A program made the position numbers and the translations under genes. DNA of 64,000 nucleotides. Source: Arthrobacter globiformis NBRC 12137 (GTDB taxonomy: Bacteria; Actinomycetota; Actinomycetes; Actinomycetales; Micrococcaceae). The notes under the pieces are model-generated. The model was not told the origin of the DNA. It worked only from the letters and a program-made list of their open reading frames with translations, and searched no databases. Every line of letters begins with the position of its first letter. Within the stretch, counting starts at the first letter, position 1. Positions 35,906 through 45,556 of this stretch are shown here, in pieces. The DNA lies in assembly GCF_000238915.1 (NCBI RefSeq), contig NZ_BAEG01000116.1:21501-85500 (forward strand), in the 5' to 3' direction.

Positions 35906-36795
35906 CAGGCCCTCGCCCGGAGGGACGGTTCGCCGACGGGAGTGACCAGGGTGCCCAGCCGCTCGATCTCGACCTCGACGGTGTCCCCCGGCTGCAGCAG
36001 CCACTGCGGTGAGCGTGCGTACCCGACGCCCTCGGGGGTGCCGGTGGCGATCACGTCGCCGGGATGGAGCGTGAACGTCTGGCTGATCAGCGAGATGATG
36101 GCCGGCACGGAGAAGATCATGTCCCGGGTGTTGCCGTGCTGGACCTCGGTGCCGTTGACGCGGGTCCTGAGCTCGAGGCCGTCGCGCAGGTCGCCCACTT
36201 CGTCCCGGCTGACCAGTGGTCCCAGCGGGCCGGTGAAGTCCCCGTTCTTGCCCAGGGTCCACTGCGACGTGAGCTTCTGGGCGCGCCGGGCGGTGATGTC
36301 GTTGAACGTGGAGTAGCCGAAGATGGCCTCTGCCGCCTGGTCCTCGGTCACGGATTCCGCGCGCCTGCCGATGTAGGCGGCCACCTCGCCCTCCCAGTCC
36401 AGGCCGGCCTCGCCGCCAGGCACCGGGACGGGGACGTGGCCCACCGAAAGGGAAGCCGTCCAGCGCCCAAACAGCGTGGGGTAGGCAGGCAGCTCCTGGT
36501 CCTTGTAGCTGCCTTCCGCCGCGTGCGCCTTGTAGTTAAGCCCCACGCAGATAACCCGGGCGGACGCCGGAACCAGCGGAACTTCAGCGACGGTGCCGCG
36601 CTCGACCGAACCCTGCTCGATTGGAACTGAACCGGCGCCCGCAACGAGCGACTGCGCCTTCTCCTGCCAGCCGTCGGCATCCGCCCAGAAGTCCGTCACC
36701 GGAGCCAGCGGAAATACCCTGACACCGCCGGGACCAGTGCCTGCCAGGGCAGCCGCCCAGGTGTCGCCGTCGTGATTAATGCCTATGTACTGCAT
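35905..36795 (-). CDS. fumarylacetoacetate hydrolase (FAH) family protein
   Basis: A 296-residue protein: a small N-terminal region (1-85) and the FAH catalytic domain (about 95-290). Conserved motifs are GLNYKAHAAE, the acidic metal ligands in DWEGEVAAYIG, and the C-terminal GDVIATGTPEGVGYAR. The start at ATG 36795 gives the typical M-x-Y-I-G-I N-terminus. Family members hydrolyse or hydrate acylpyruvates and dienoates after aromatic ring cleavage. Directly upstream of the aromatic hydroxylase in the same operon, it probably acts on a ring-opened product. Confidence 0.9.
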   Translation of the reverse strand: MQYIGINHDGDTWAAALAGTGPGGVRVFPLAPVTDFWADADGWQEKAQSLVAGAGSVPIEQGSVERGTVAEVPLVPASARVICVGLNYKAHAAEGSYKDQELPAYPTLFGRWTASLSVGHVPVPVPGGEAGLDWEGEVAAYIGRRAESVTEDQAAEAIFGYSTFNDITARRAQKLTSQWTLGKNGDFTGPLGPLVSRDEVGDLRDGLELRTRVNGTEVQHGNTRDMIFSVPAIISLISQTFTLHPGDVIATGTPEGVGYARSPQWLLQPGDTVEVEIERLGTLVTPVGEPSLRARA

Positions 36796-36887
36796 GGAGG
36801 GCCTTTCAGGTTCGCCCGGGGGCGGTGTCGGTTCAGAGGGCACGGCAAATAAAGCCCAGCCATGCCAGGCGGGATGTTGCGGAAAAC

Positions 36888-37736
36888 TCAGGGAATGCCG
36901 GACTGCCGGCGGAAGAAGCCCACGGTGGCGGCCAGTGCCTTCTCCGCCGCGGCGGGGCCGCCGTCGGGAAGGGACCACATGTGGTCCGCCCCGTCGAGGA
37001 GGAGAAGTTCGACGTCGGCGCCCGCCTTTTCGAGGACCGCCGCCAGGGTTTCGGATTGGGCGGCGGGGACAAAACGGTCGGCTGTGCCGTGGACCAGAAG
37101 GAAGGGCGGGGCGCCGGGACGGACGTAGCTGACCGGGCTCGCGGCTGCCGCCTTCTGCGGCTCCTCCGCCAGGACGGCGCCGATGAGCTGTTCCTCCCGG
37201 GAGCCCGGGTCAGTGGCCCGCGCAACGGCGTCGGGCAGGGCCTGCTCGCCCATGCGGTTCAGGTCGGTCGGCGGGTACCAGGCCGCGACCGCCGCGACGG
37301 GGCTGTCGCCGCTCATCAGGCCCACCAGGCTCGCCAGGTGGCCGCCGGCTGAGTCGCCCCAGGCATAGATCCGGGTGGGGTCCACGCCGTAGTCGGCTGC
37401 GTGGTTCCGCAGCCAGCGGACGGCGGCCTGGGCGTCGTGCAGCTGGGCGGGATAGACGGCTTCCCCGCTCAGCCGGTAGTCCGCCGAGGCGACGACGAAG
37501 CCGGCTTCGGCGAGGGCCTCGAACGGGGTGAGCCCGAAGCCGTCCGTGACCGGCCCCAGCGATGACCGTGTTCCGGCCCGCCAGCCGCCGCCATGGAAGT
37601 GAACGATTGCCGGCCGGGTCCCGGCGCCGTTTGCGGCCGGCTCCGGCAGGTACAGGTCCAGGAGCAGCGGACGGTCGGCTGGTCCACCCGTGCGGGCGAA
37701 TTCCACGCCTTTCAGCACGCGGCCTTCCGTCATCAT
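36888..37736 (-). CDS. alpha/beta hydrolase, esterase (BD-FAE-like)
   Basis: A 282-residue alpha/beta hydrolase without signal peptide. The oxyanion motif HGGGW (residues 48-52) and a complete triad are visible: S129 in WGDSAGGH, D220 in HGTADRF and H252 in GADHMW. AAAGGAG precedes the start; two adjacent ATGs are possible. First gene of the minus-strand operon ending with DUF3500, 120 bases downstream of the TTTCA-N5-TGAAA operator. It is a good candidate for cleaving the ester (depside) made by a flavonol dioxygenase, or acyl groups on glycosides. Substrate not proven. Confidence 0.9.
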   Translation of the reverse strand: MMTEGRVLKGVEFARTGGPADRPLLLDLYLPEPAANGAGTRPAIVHFHGGGWRAGTRSSLGPVTDGFGLTPFEALAEAGFVVASADYRLSGEAVYPAQLHDAQAAVRWLRNHAADYGVDPTRIYAWGDSAGGHLASLVGLMSGDSPVAAVAAWYPPTDLNRMGEQALPDAVARATDPGSREEQLIGAVLAEEPQKAAAASPVSYVRPGAPPFLLVHGTADRFVPAAQSETLAAVLEKAGADVELLLLDGADHMWSLPDGGPAAAEKALAATVGFFRRQSGIP

Positions 37737-37855
37737 CGACTCCTTTGCTGCCTCTGCCGGTTCCTCTTTGGCCCGGCCTGTCCTCTTGGGGCTTCTGCCT
37801 CAAGGGGCCTATCCCTCTAAGACTGTCGGATCAGGAGCAGGGCCTGTACCGGCCA

Positions 37856-37870
37856 TTTCAATCATTGAAA
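37856..37870. promoter_or_regulatory. candidate IclR operator upstream of the esterase/FAH/hydroxylase operon
   Basis: TTTCAATCATTGAAA is palindromic except for its centre, and its flanks (A before, CG after) match the copy at 48320-48334. It overlaps the last codons of the hydrolase gene ending at 37862 and lies 120 bases upstream of the esterase start at 37736. Confidence 0.65.
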
Positions 37871-38872
37871 CGGCTTTGCCGACTCCAGCTCGGCGGCCAG
37901 GAACGACAGGCCCCGCCGCACCAGGCCAAGGGCCGCCGAGTGGTTGAGGTAGCCATGGAACGCCCCTTCCTCCAGCCGGTAACTGGTTTCCACGTCTGCC
38001 GCGCGCAGGCCTTCGACGAAGGCCTCGGCAGAGAACCGGAGGTCGTCGTGTTCGCAGGCGAGCACAGCGGACGGCGGCAGTCCCGCCGGGTCGGCGTGCC
38101 CGGGCATGGCGTAGGAGGAGGCCATGGCCAGGGGTCCGCCGATGTAGTTCTCCAGCATGTCCCGGCAGTCCTCGTCGGTGAAGCGGAGAAACGGCGGCAA
38201 AAGTCCGGCGGAGGACAGGTCATGTGGCGGTGCAGCCGGCAGTTCACCGGGGAGCTCCCCATGCAGGAACGGGTACGCGAGCACGAGTTTTGCCGGCGGC
38301 TGCAGGCCCGCATCCATCAGGTACAGTGCCGCCCCCACCGCGAGGTTTCCGCCGACGCTCGCCCCGCCCAGGCAGATCCGGGAGGGGTCCGCGCCGAGTT
38401 CCCGGGCGTGCTCCCGGGTCCAGAACCATGCCGCCAGCACGTCCTCGTGCGGAACCGGGAAATGGACGCCGTCGAGGGCCAGGCGGTAGCCGACGCAGAC
38501 CACCACGCCGCCGCTTCGGGCCGCGACTTCCCGGCCCAGCTGGTCCGATTCGCGCATGTCCAGGTCACCGACCGCAAAATTGCCGCCGTGCATCCAGACC
38601 AGGGCGGTGGAACCGCCCTCGCCGGTCCCGCCGTCGGAAGCTGCCGGCGGTCCGTCCTCCGGGCGTGCACCATAGATCCGGACCGGCACCGCGCCGTTGG
38701 GTCCTGGTACCTCCAGGTGCCGGACGGCAACGTCCGGCGGGCTGTACGGGAGCAGGCCCCCGCAAAACGCGTCCAGGCGCTCCCGCCCGCCGGGCCGGGT
38801 CAGCAGCTCCGGGACCGATTCCACGCCGGCCAGGTGGTGCAGAAGCCCGGCCAGCTCCGGATCCAGGGTCAT
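37862..38872 (-). CDS. alpha/beta hydrolase fold-3 (HSL-like) esterase
   Basis: A 336-residue hormone-sensitive-lipase-family hydrolase. The HGG oxyanion motif is in WMHGGNFAVGD (about residues 93-103). The nucleophile is S172 in GGASVGGNLA; the usual GDSAGG is altered to GASVGG here. Candidate acid and base are in CEHDDLRF and GAFHGYL near the C-terminus. Its start overlaps the stop of the rhamnosidase (ATGA), and it is the last gene of the ABC importer operon. Probably removes acyl groups from imported plant glycosides, by context. Confidence 0.88.
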   Translation of the reverse strand: MTLDPELAGLLHHLAGVESVPELLTRPGGRERLDAFCGGLLPYSPPDVAVRHLEVPGPNGAVPVRIYGARPEDGPPAASDGGTGEGGSTALVWMHGGNFAVGDLDMRESDQLGREVAARSGGVVVCVGYRLALDGVHFPVPHEDVLAAWFWTREHARELGADPSRICLGGASVGGNLAVGAALYLMDAGLQPPAKLVLAYPFLHGELPGELPAAPPHDLSSAGLLPPFLRFTDEDCRDMLENYIGGPLAMASSYAMPGHADPAGLPPSAVLACEHDDLRFSAEAFVEGLRAADVETSYRLEEGAFHGYLNHSAALGLVRRGLSFLAAELESAKPFQ

Positions 38873-41535
38873 GGCAGGGCCGACAGTTGCGGGGTGCCCG
38901 CGGTCCCCGCAAACACCTCGGGTTCACAGTTGAAGGAGTGCGTCCCGGACCCGACCTCCACGGCCTCCGAGCCGTCCGGCAGGTACACCGAGGCCGTGCA
39001 GCCGGCGGGGACCGTGAGGGACAGGGTGAAGCTGCCGGCGCCGTGCTCCCACCGCACCGCCGCCTCGCCATAGGGGGTTTCGTGCCGGGCGGCCGCCCAG
39101 GTCAGGCCGCCGCCGGGCAGCGGCCTGACCAGCAGTTTCCGGCTGGCCAGACCCGCGGGGGCAAGACCCGCGACGGTGCGGTGCATCCAGTCGGCCACGG
39201 CGCCGAGCGCGTAGTGGTTGAAGGACGTCATGTCGCCGGGGTTGATGGTGCCGTCCGGGAGCATGGAATCCCAGCGTTCCCAGATGGTCGTGGCGCCCAT
39301 CGTGACCGGATACAGCCAGGACGGGCACTCGGTCTGCAGCAGCAGGCGGTAGGCCGCCTCCACCTGGCCTTCGTCGCTCAGTGCGTCGGTGACCAGCGGT
39401 GTCCCCACGAAGCCGGTGGCGATCCGGTAGCCGTCGGCGGCCACGGTTTCGGCCAGCCGTTCCCCTGCTGCCGGGTGCTCCTCAGGTTCGAGCAGCCCGA
39501 AGCGCAGGGCCAGCGCGTAGGAGGTCTGCGTGGCAGGTTGTAGCTGTCCGTCGTCGGCGATGTAGTGCTTGCGGAACACGGTGCGCGCCTGGCGGGACAG
39601 TTCCCGCAGGCGCAGGGACTCGCTGTCCTCCCCCAGCAGGGCAGCAGCCTGCGACGCGATCGACGCCGAGTACGCCAGGTAGGCCTGCGCCACCAGCTGC
39701 CAGGGTGTCCTCGCAGCACCGGGATCGTTCGGCGGCGCGGCCGGGTCCAGCCAGTCACCGAACTGGAAGCCCTGCTCGAAGCGCAGCTCCGGGCCGGCCG
39801 CGTCTGCCGCAGCGGCCAGCCACGCGGCCATTCCGGGCAGTTGCCGGCGCAGGAACTCACGATCGCCCGTCTGCTGGTACAGCACCCACGGCACCAGCAC
39901 GGCGGCGTCGCCCCAGGCGGCCATCACGGGCCGGGTGGGGAACGGCGGTTTGTCGAAGGTCACCTCCGGGACAACCAGCGGCGGCGGCCCGTCCGTTCCC
40001 TGCTCGGCGGCCAGGTCCTTCAGCCAGGACGCGGTGAAGCCAGGGATCCTGTAGAGGAAGGACGCGGTGGAGGCAAAGACCTGGAAGTCCCCCGTCCAGC
40101 CGAGCCGCTCGTTGCGCTGCGGGCAGTCGGTGGGCACATCCACGAAGTTGCCCCGCATGCCCCACACCACGTTGGCGTGCAGCTGGTTCAGCATGGGCTC
40201 GGAGCACTCGAAGAAGCCGGTGCGCTTGAGCTCGGAATGAACGACGACGGCGGTGAAGGCTTCCGGGTCAAGCTCACCGGGCCAGCCGCTCACCTCGACG
40301 TAGCGGAAGCCGTGGACAGTGAATTCTGGACTGTACTGCTCCACTGCGCCGGATCCACGCACGCCGGTCCCGCGCAGGATGTAGGTGTCCGTTTGCCGGG
40401 CAACGCGGAGCGGGCGCACGCCGAGCTCGCCGTGCTCCAGCACCTCGGCGTGCCGCAGCACCACTTCGGTGCCTGCCTCGCCGCGCACGCGGATCCTGAC
40501 GTGCCCCACCAGATTCTGGCCGAAGTCCAGGATGGTCTTGCCGGACGGCGTGGTCAGCACTTCCTGGACGGGCAGCTCTTCGGTGGCGCGGACCGGCGGA
40601 CCGTCCGGTGCCACCAGGAGGGCGGTATTGAAGTCTTCGGCAACCACCGGTTCCAGGCTTCGGGAACCGTGGCCCGCCCAGCCCGCATCCGCCAGCCGTG
40701 CGTCGTACGTTTCACCGTTGTACAGGTCGGCGGACAGCACGGGGCCGCGCCCTGCCTGCCACGCTCCGTCGGTGCTGATGACGCTGAGCCGCCCCTGGGC
40801 GTCGGTGATTTCCAGCTGGCCGATCACCGCGGTGCGGTATCCGTACTTGTTGCGCTTCTCCTGGAAGCCGAGATTGCCCCGCCACCAGCCGTCAGCGACC
40901 TCGAAGCCGATCACGTTGGTGCCCGGCCGCAGGTAGTCCGCGACGTCGTACGTCTGGTAGCGCAGGCGGTGGTGGTAGCTGGTCCAGCCCGGCGCGAGGA
41001 GATCCTGTCCCACGCGGCGGCCGTTGATGGAGGCGACGTAGATGCCGTGGGCACTCGCGTACAGGCGGGCTGACGCCACCGCGCCGTCCAGCTCGAAGGT
41101 GGTGCTGAGGCGGGACGCGGGCTCGTCGGAGGTGCTGTCCTCGTCCCACGACGGACGGATCATGGAGGCCTGCCAGTCGGCGGCGTTCAGCAGCCCTGCT
41201 TCCACCCAGGCGACGGGGCTCCAGTCGGAGGGTCCGCCGTCGTCATTTCCCCAGACCCGGACCCGGGCCGCGACCCGTTCGCGGCTGGCCAGTGGGCGCG
41301 CCGGCCAGGGCTGCAGGAGCTGTTCCGCGGAGTCAACGCGCCCGTAGCTGGCCAGGCTGGTGGTGTCCGGGCCGAGTTCGAGTTCGTACGCCGTCTGCAC
41401 CCAGCCCGGGGCGTCGGTGCGGACCTGCCAGGACAGCCGGGGCCGGTCCTCGCCGATACCGAAGGGCTCCTCGTGGTGTTCGAAGCGGAGGGCGGAAGGG
41501 GCGGTCATCGGGGTGGCTCCTGGAGTTGTTGTCAT
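38869..41535 (-). CDS. alpha-L-rhamnosidase (GH78), cytoplasmic
   Basis: An 888-residue GH78 enzyme with the full domain series: N-terminal jelly-roll domains (about 1-420), the (alpha/alpha)6 catalytic barrel with the hallmark DCPQRNERLGWTGD, and a C-terminal beta domain. It removes terminal alpha-L-rhamnose from glycosides such as rutin, naringin or bacterial polymers. No signal peptide is present, so the substrate must be imported; the ABC importer is encoded in the same operon, and the start overlaps the upstream esterase stop (ATGA). Confidence 0.95.
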   Translation of the reverse strand: MTTTPGATPMTAPSALRFEHHEEPFGIGEDRPRLSWQVRTDAPGWVQTAYELELGPDTTSLASYGRVDSAEQLLQPWPARPLASRERVAARVRVWGNDDGGPSDWSPVAWVEAGLLNAADWQASMIRPSWDEDSTSDEPASRLSTTFELDGAVASARLYASAHGIYVASINGRRVGQDLLAPGWTSYHHRLRYQTYDVADYLRPGTNVIGFEVADGWWRGNLGFQEKRNKYGYRTAVIGQLEITDAQGRLSVISTDGAWQAGRGPVLSADLYNGETYDARLADAGWAGHGSRSLEPVVAEDFNTALLVAPDGPPVRATEELPVQEVLTTPSGKTILDFGQNLVGHVRIRVRGEAGTEVVLRHAEVLEHGELGVRPLRVARQTDTYILRGTGVRGSGAVEQYSPEFTVHGFRYVEVSGWPGELDPEAFTAVVVHSELKRTGFFECSEPMLNQLHANVVWGMRGNFVDVPTDCPQRNERLGWTGDFQVFASTASFLYRIPGFTASWLKDLAAEQGTDGPPPLVVPEVTFDKPPFPTRPVMAAWGDAAVLVPWVLYQQTGDREFLRRQLPGMAAWLAAAADAAGPELRFEQGFQFGDWLDPAAPPNDPGAARTPWQLVAQAYLAYSASIASQAAALLGEDSESLRLRELSRQARTVFRKHYIADDGQLQPATQTSYALALRFGLLEPEEHPAAGERLAETVAADGYRIATGFVGTPLVTDALSDEGQVEAAYRLLLQTECPSWLYPVTMGATTIWERWDSMLPDGTINPGDMTSFNHYALGAVADWMHRTVAGLAPAGLASRKLLVRPLPGGGLTWAAARHETPYGEAAVRWEHGAGSFTLSLTVPAGCTASVYLPDGSEAVEVGSGTHSFNCEPEVFAGTAGTPQLSALP

Positions 41536-42509
41536 GGCTGGGTCAGTTCCTTCGTGAAGAAGGAAACGGCGGTGGCGAGGATGCGGTCCAGCTGGTCTTC
41601 GGCGAAGAAGAAGCAGTGGTCACCGCCTTCGATGGTGACCAGTTCCTGCTCTACGCCGGCGACGGCCAGGGCGTCGGCCAGGAGCTCGCTCTGCGTGAGC
41701 GGGACCAGGCCGTCGCTGTCGCCGTGGATCAGCAGGAACGGCGGAGCGTCTGCAGTGACGTAGGCCAATGGGCTGGCGGCGTCCAGCAGGGCCGGATCGT
41801 GCGAATTGCCCACCAGCATGGGGCCGGGTTCCAGTGACACGCCGTCGGGGACGGCCGCGAGCAGGGCACCGCTCATGAAACTGGTGGTCGCTTCCATTGG
41901 CGGCATCCGGGTCAGTGAGGAGACGCCGTAGAAGTCGACGACGGCGCTCACCGCGCTTGAGTGCCCCGGCGCGCCAAGACCGCCCTCGAGGTCGGCCCGG
42001 CCGCCGGTCAGGCCCAGCAGCGCGGCAAGATGGCCGCCGGCGGACTCGCCCCAGGCACCGATGCATTCGGGGTCGATACCCAGAAGTTCAGCGTGGTGCC
42101 GGAGATACCGGACGGCGGCCTTGATGTCGTGGAGCTGGGCGGGGAACGGCGCCTCCAGCGCGTGCCGGTAGTCCACCGTGGCGCACGCGATTCCTGCCTC
42201 GTTCAGGAGCCGGAACACCGAGTCTGGCTGGAACGTCGGCGGCAGTTCGCGGCGGTCTCCGAGCTGGAAGGCACCGCCATGGATCCACACCACCACCGGG
42301 ACCGGGCCGCCGTCGGGGTTGCGCGGGAGCCAGATGTCCATGGAGAGCCGGCGGAAGCCGACGGCGATCGCATAGTTGAGTTCGCGGTGCACCCGCGAGT
42401 GCTCGGAGACTTCCTCGGGCGTGCCCGGTGTTTGGAAGGCGGGAAACGGCGGCGGGGTGGGGAGGCGGCGGGCAATTGCTTCGTCAGGCATCACTGTTTC
42501 CGGGGTCAC
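41532..42509 (-). CDS. alpha/beta hydrolase, esterase (BD-FAE-like)
   Basis: A 325-residue hydrolase starting at GTG 42509, which has AAGGAG at correct spacing; an earlier TTG lacks one. The oxyanion motif is WIHGGAF (about residues 75-81), the nucleophile S156 in WGESAGGH, and acid and base lie in HGDSDGLVP and GGDHCFF. It is related to the esterase at 36888 but clearly divergent. It lies between the ABC importer genes and the rhamnosidase with overlapping ends, so all are co-expressed. Confidence 0.9.
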   Translation of the reverse strand: MTPETVMPDEAIARRLPTPPPFPAFQTPGTPEEVSEHSRVHRELNYAIAVGFRRLSMDIWLPRNPDGGPVPVVVWIHGGAFQLGDRRELPPTFQPDSVFRLLNEAGIACATVDYRHALEAPFPAQLHDIKAAVRYLRHHAELLGIDPECIGAWGESAGGHLAALLGLTGGRADLEGGLGAPGHSSAVSAVVDFYGVSSLTRMPPMEATTSFMSGALLAAVPDGVSLEPGPMLVGNSHDPALLDAASPLAYVTADAPPFLLIHGDSDGLVPLTQSELLADALAVAGVEQELVTIEGGDHCFFFAEDQLDRILATAVSFFTKELTQP

Positions 42510-42548
42510 TCGGCGCTCCTTGAAGTTTGTGGTTGGGGTCAATGTGGT

Positions 42549-43556
42549 TCAGGCGTAGTGGCAGGCGACGCCGGACTGGCCGACTGAGCGCAGGGCGGGG
42601 CGTTCGGTGGTGCACAGGTCGGTGGCCAGCGGGCAGCGCTGGCTGAACGGGCAGCCGCCTGCCGAGGCGGCCACGGCGGCGGCCGTCCGGACGCCCAGCG
42701 ACTCGCGCAGCTTCCTCCGCTCGGCCTGCTCCGCCGGACGGGGCACCGGTGATGCGGCCACGAGGGCCTGGGTAAAGGGATGTTTCGGGGACTCCGTGAC
42801 CGCCGCGGCCGGTCCTGTTTCCATGATCTGGCCGCGGTAGAGCACCACCACCCGCTGGGCGAGGAACTGGACCACGGAGATGTCGTGGGCGATGAACAGG
42901 TAGCTCAGCCCCCGCTCGTCCCGCAGGTCGGCGAGGAGGTTCAGCACCTGGGCCTGGGTGGAGAGGTCCAGGGCGCTTACTGCCTCATCGCACACCACCA
43001 GTTTGGGCTCGCAGATCAGGGCCCGTGCCACGGAGATGCGCTGCCGCTGCCCGCCGGAGAACTGGCTGGGGTACCGGTCCACGGCCTCGCGGGGAAGTCC
43101 GACCCGTTCCAGCATGTCTTCGGCCCGGCTGCGCGCCTCTGCGGCTGCGACGCCGCGGACCCGCAGCGGCTCGGCCAGCGAGGCACCGATGGTCTTCCGC
43201 GGGTTGAGCGAGGAGTTGGGGTCCTGAAAGACGGCGCGCAGTTCCCCGCCGAGTTCCTGTCGCCGGGAAGAGTTGGCGTGGGTGATGTCGCTGCCCTGGA
43301 AGCTGACTGAGCCGCCGGATACTTTCTGCAGCCCCAGGATCGCCTTGCCGATGGTGGACTTTCCGGAGCCGGACTCCCCCACCAGGCCGACGGTTTCGCC
43401 GGGCCGGATGGTGAAGTTTACGCCGTCGACGGCGGCCGGCGCCGAGGCCGCCTTGCGGCCGTGGCCGTAGCGGACCACCAGGTCCTTGACCTCGAGCATG
43501 GCCGGGGCGGACAGGGCTGCTTCGGCGTCTTCGAGTTCCACAGTGTCGATGCTCAT
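42549..43556 (-). CDS. oligopeptide/dipeptide-type ABC transporter ATP-binding protein (DppF-like)
   Basis: A 335-residue ATPase: Walker A GLVGESGSGKST (57-68), signature FSGGQRQRISVARAL, Walker B ending LVVCDEAVSALD, and the C-terminal oligopeptide-transporter extension with its four cysteines (CPFSQRCPLATDLC and further). It pairs with the ATPase half fused to the permease in the next gene, which it overlaps by 4 bases. It energises import by the system encoded up to 48146. Confidence 0.94.
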   Translation of the reverse strand: MSIDTVELEDAEAALSAPAMLEVKDLVVRYGHGRKAASAPAAVDGVNFTIRPGETVGLVGESGSGKSTIGKAILGLQKVSGGSVSFQGSDITHANSSRRQELGGELRAVFQDPNSSLNPRKTIGASLAEPLRVRGVAAAEARSRAEDMLERVGLPREAVDRYPSQFSGGQRQRISVARALICEPKLVVCDEAVSALDLSTQAQVLNLLADLRDERGLSYLFIAHDISVVQFLAQRVVVLYRGQIMETGPAAAVTESPKHPFTQALVAASPVPRPAEQAERRKLRESLGVRTAAAVAASAGGCPFSQRCPLATDLCTTERPALRSVGQSGVACHYA

Positions 43557-45556
43557 GCCATGTCCTTTTCAACGATCTCGAGTACGCGGTGGGTGGGGAC
43601 CTCGGTGGCAAGCCAGCCAAGGCCCTCGACAGCCAGCTCGTCGGCTTTGACGCAGCGCACCTCGCCGTCCTCCGAGCCGGAGGGGAGCAGCGGAACGGGG
43701 ACGGCGCAGGCTGAGCCGGCGAACTGGCAGCGGGCGGCGAAGCGGCAGCCGGCGGGCCAGTCCTTGGGCTGCGGCACCTGGCCCTTGATGGTGGCCAGCC
43801 GCTCCGGCATGTCGTGGGCGGTGTTGGCGTGCGGGTCGGCGGCAAGCAGCGCGAGCGTGTACGGGTGCCGGGGGTTGTCCAGGATGCTCGCGGTCCGGCC
43901 GCCTTCCACCACCTGGCCGGCGTACATGACGGCCACGTTGTCGCAGATGTCCGCCACGACGCCGAGGTCGTGCGTCACCATGACGACGGACATGCCGGTG
44001 TCCTTCACCAGCGAGCGCAGCAGCGAAAGGATTTCGGCCTGGACCGTGACATCGAGGGCGGTGGTGGGTTCGTCGGCCACCAGCAGCCGCGGCTTGCCGG
44101 AGAGGGCCAGGGCAATGGCCACGCGCTGGGCCATGCCGCCGGAGATCTGGTGCGGGTAGGACTTCAGGATGCGCTGGGCATCAACAATGCCCACCTTTTC
44201 CAGCAGGCTCAGCGCCGCGGCACGTGCTTCTGCCTTGCCGGCTTTCCGCAGCCGGCGGATGGCGGCGGTCAGTTGGTAGCCCACCGTGAACATGGGGTCG
44301 AGGGCACGCATGGGTTCCTGCGAGATCAGTGCGATGTCCCGCCCCCGGATGCCTTCCAGGTCCTTCTCCGTAGCCGAGGCCAGGTTCTTTCCGTTCCAGA
44401 GGATCTGTCCGCCGGTGACCGAAACGCCGGACGGCAGCAGCCCGAGCAGGGAAACGGCGGTCATGGTCTTGCCGCAGCCGGACTCCCCCACGAGGCCAAG
44501 CACGGTGCCCGGTGCGACGTCGAAGGTGACGTCCGTGACCAGCGGAGTGCCGCCGTCGACCCCTACCGAGAGGCCGCGGACGCTGAGCTGGCCGGCGGCG
44601 GGAGCATTTTCCACGGCAGGCGCGGCCGCTGCTGCTGCTGCCGCATCGGCCGCGCGCTTGCGGCGGATGGCAGCGGAGGGCAGGTGGGATGCGGCTGCGT
44701 TGGGCGACTTGCCGAGGGCGTTGCCGATGGCATTGGCCGACAGGACAGTGAGGGCGAGCACGGCGCCGCTGGGGACCATGAGCCAGGGGGCGTCATAGAC
44801 GTGCTGGGAGGCACTCTGGATCATCCCGCCCCAGCTCGGCTGGGGAATGGGCGGGCCGAAACCAATGAAGGCCAGTCCCGCCTGGATGAGCATGCCGACG
44901 GCAAAGATGAGCGCCGACTGCACCACCACGGTGTTCATCAGGCCCGGAAGCACGTGGCGGACGCTGATTCCCAGTGTCCCGACGCCGTCGACCTTGGCCG
45001 CGTCGACGTAGAGCTGGGACTGGAGCGACTTCGCCTGGCCCAGCATCACGCGGTAGATGCCGGCCGAGATGAGAATGCCCAGGATGGCCATGATCAGCGG
45101 AATGTTGGTCCCCACCGCTCCAATGACCGCCAGGATGATGACCGTTCCGGGCAGCGACATCATGATTTCGGTGACGCGGCTGATGATCCCTTCCGCCCGG
45201 TCACTGGCCGCGGCCGTCATGGCCAGGATGGTCCCGAGCCCGACGCCGACAATCACCGTGATGAGCGACGTTCCCAGCGTCCCGGCTGCTGAGGCGAAAA
45301 TGCGGCTGAGCAGGTCCCGGCCAAGTTCATCCGCGCCCAGCCAATGGGCGGCACTGGGTCCGGACAGGACCGCCGTGAAGTCCTGGTCCTCGGTTTTGTA
45401 CGGCAGCCACCAGGGGGCAGTGAGGGATGCGGCCACCAGGGCGGCGAGCCACACAGCACCGGCGAGGCCGCCGGGTGAGGTGAGGAGACGGTGTCCGGAG
45501 AACTTCGCCAGGGCTGTCTTCCGCGGGGTGGCTGTGGGTGTGATGGAGGGGATCAT
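43553..45556 (-). CDS. fused ABC permease (DppC-like) and ATP-binding protein (DppD-like)
   Basis: A 667-residue fusion. Residues 1-about 295 form a DppC-like permease: N-terminal membrane helix, a periplasmic segment, and a five-helix core with the EAA-type loop around RVMLGQAKSLQSQLYVDAAK. After an Ala-rich linker, residues about 325-667 are an ATPase with Walker A GLVGESGCGKT (about 353-363), signature ISGGMAQRVAIALAL and the Cys-containing C-terminal extension. In most operons these are two genes. The fusion is seamless within one frame and overlaps its neighbours by 4 bases on both sides. Confidence 0.93.
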   Translation of the reverse strand: MIPSITPTATPRKTALAKFSGHRLLTSPGGLAGAVWLAALVAASLTAPWWLPYKTEDQDFTAVLSGPSAAHWLGADELGRDLLSRIFASAAGTLGTSLITVIVGVGLGTILAMTAAASDRAEGIISRVTEIMMSLPGTVIILAVIGAVGTNIPLIMAILGILISAGIYRVMLGQAKSLQSQLYVDAAKVDGVGTLGISVRHVLPGLMNTVVVQSALIFAVGMLIQAGLAFIGFGPPIPQPSWGGMIQSASQHVYDAPWLMVPSGAVLALTVLSANAIGNALGKSPNAAASHLPSAAIRRKRAADAAAAAAAAPAVENAPAAGQLSVRGLSVGVDGGTPLVTDVTFDVAPGTVLGLVGESGCGKTMTAVSLLGLLPSGVSVTGGQILWNGKNLASATEKDLEGIRGRDIALISQEPMRALDPMFTVGYQLTAAIRRLRKAGKAEARAAALSLLEKVGIVDAQRILKSYPHQISGGMAQRVAIALALSGKPRLLVADEPTTALDVTVQAEILSLLRSLVKDTGMSVVMVTHDLGVVADICDNVAVMYAGQVVEGGRTASILDNPRHPYTLALLAADPHANTAHDMPERLATIKGQVPQPKDWPAGCRFAARCQFAGSACAVPVPLLPSGSEDGEVRCVKADELAVEGLGWLATEVPTHRVLEIVEKDMA

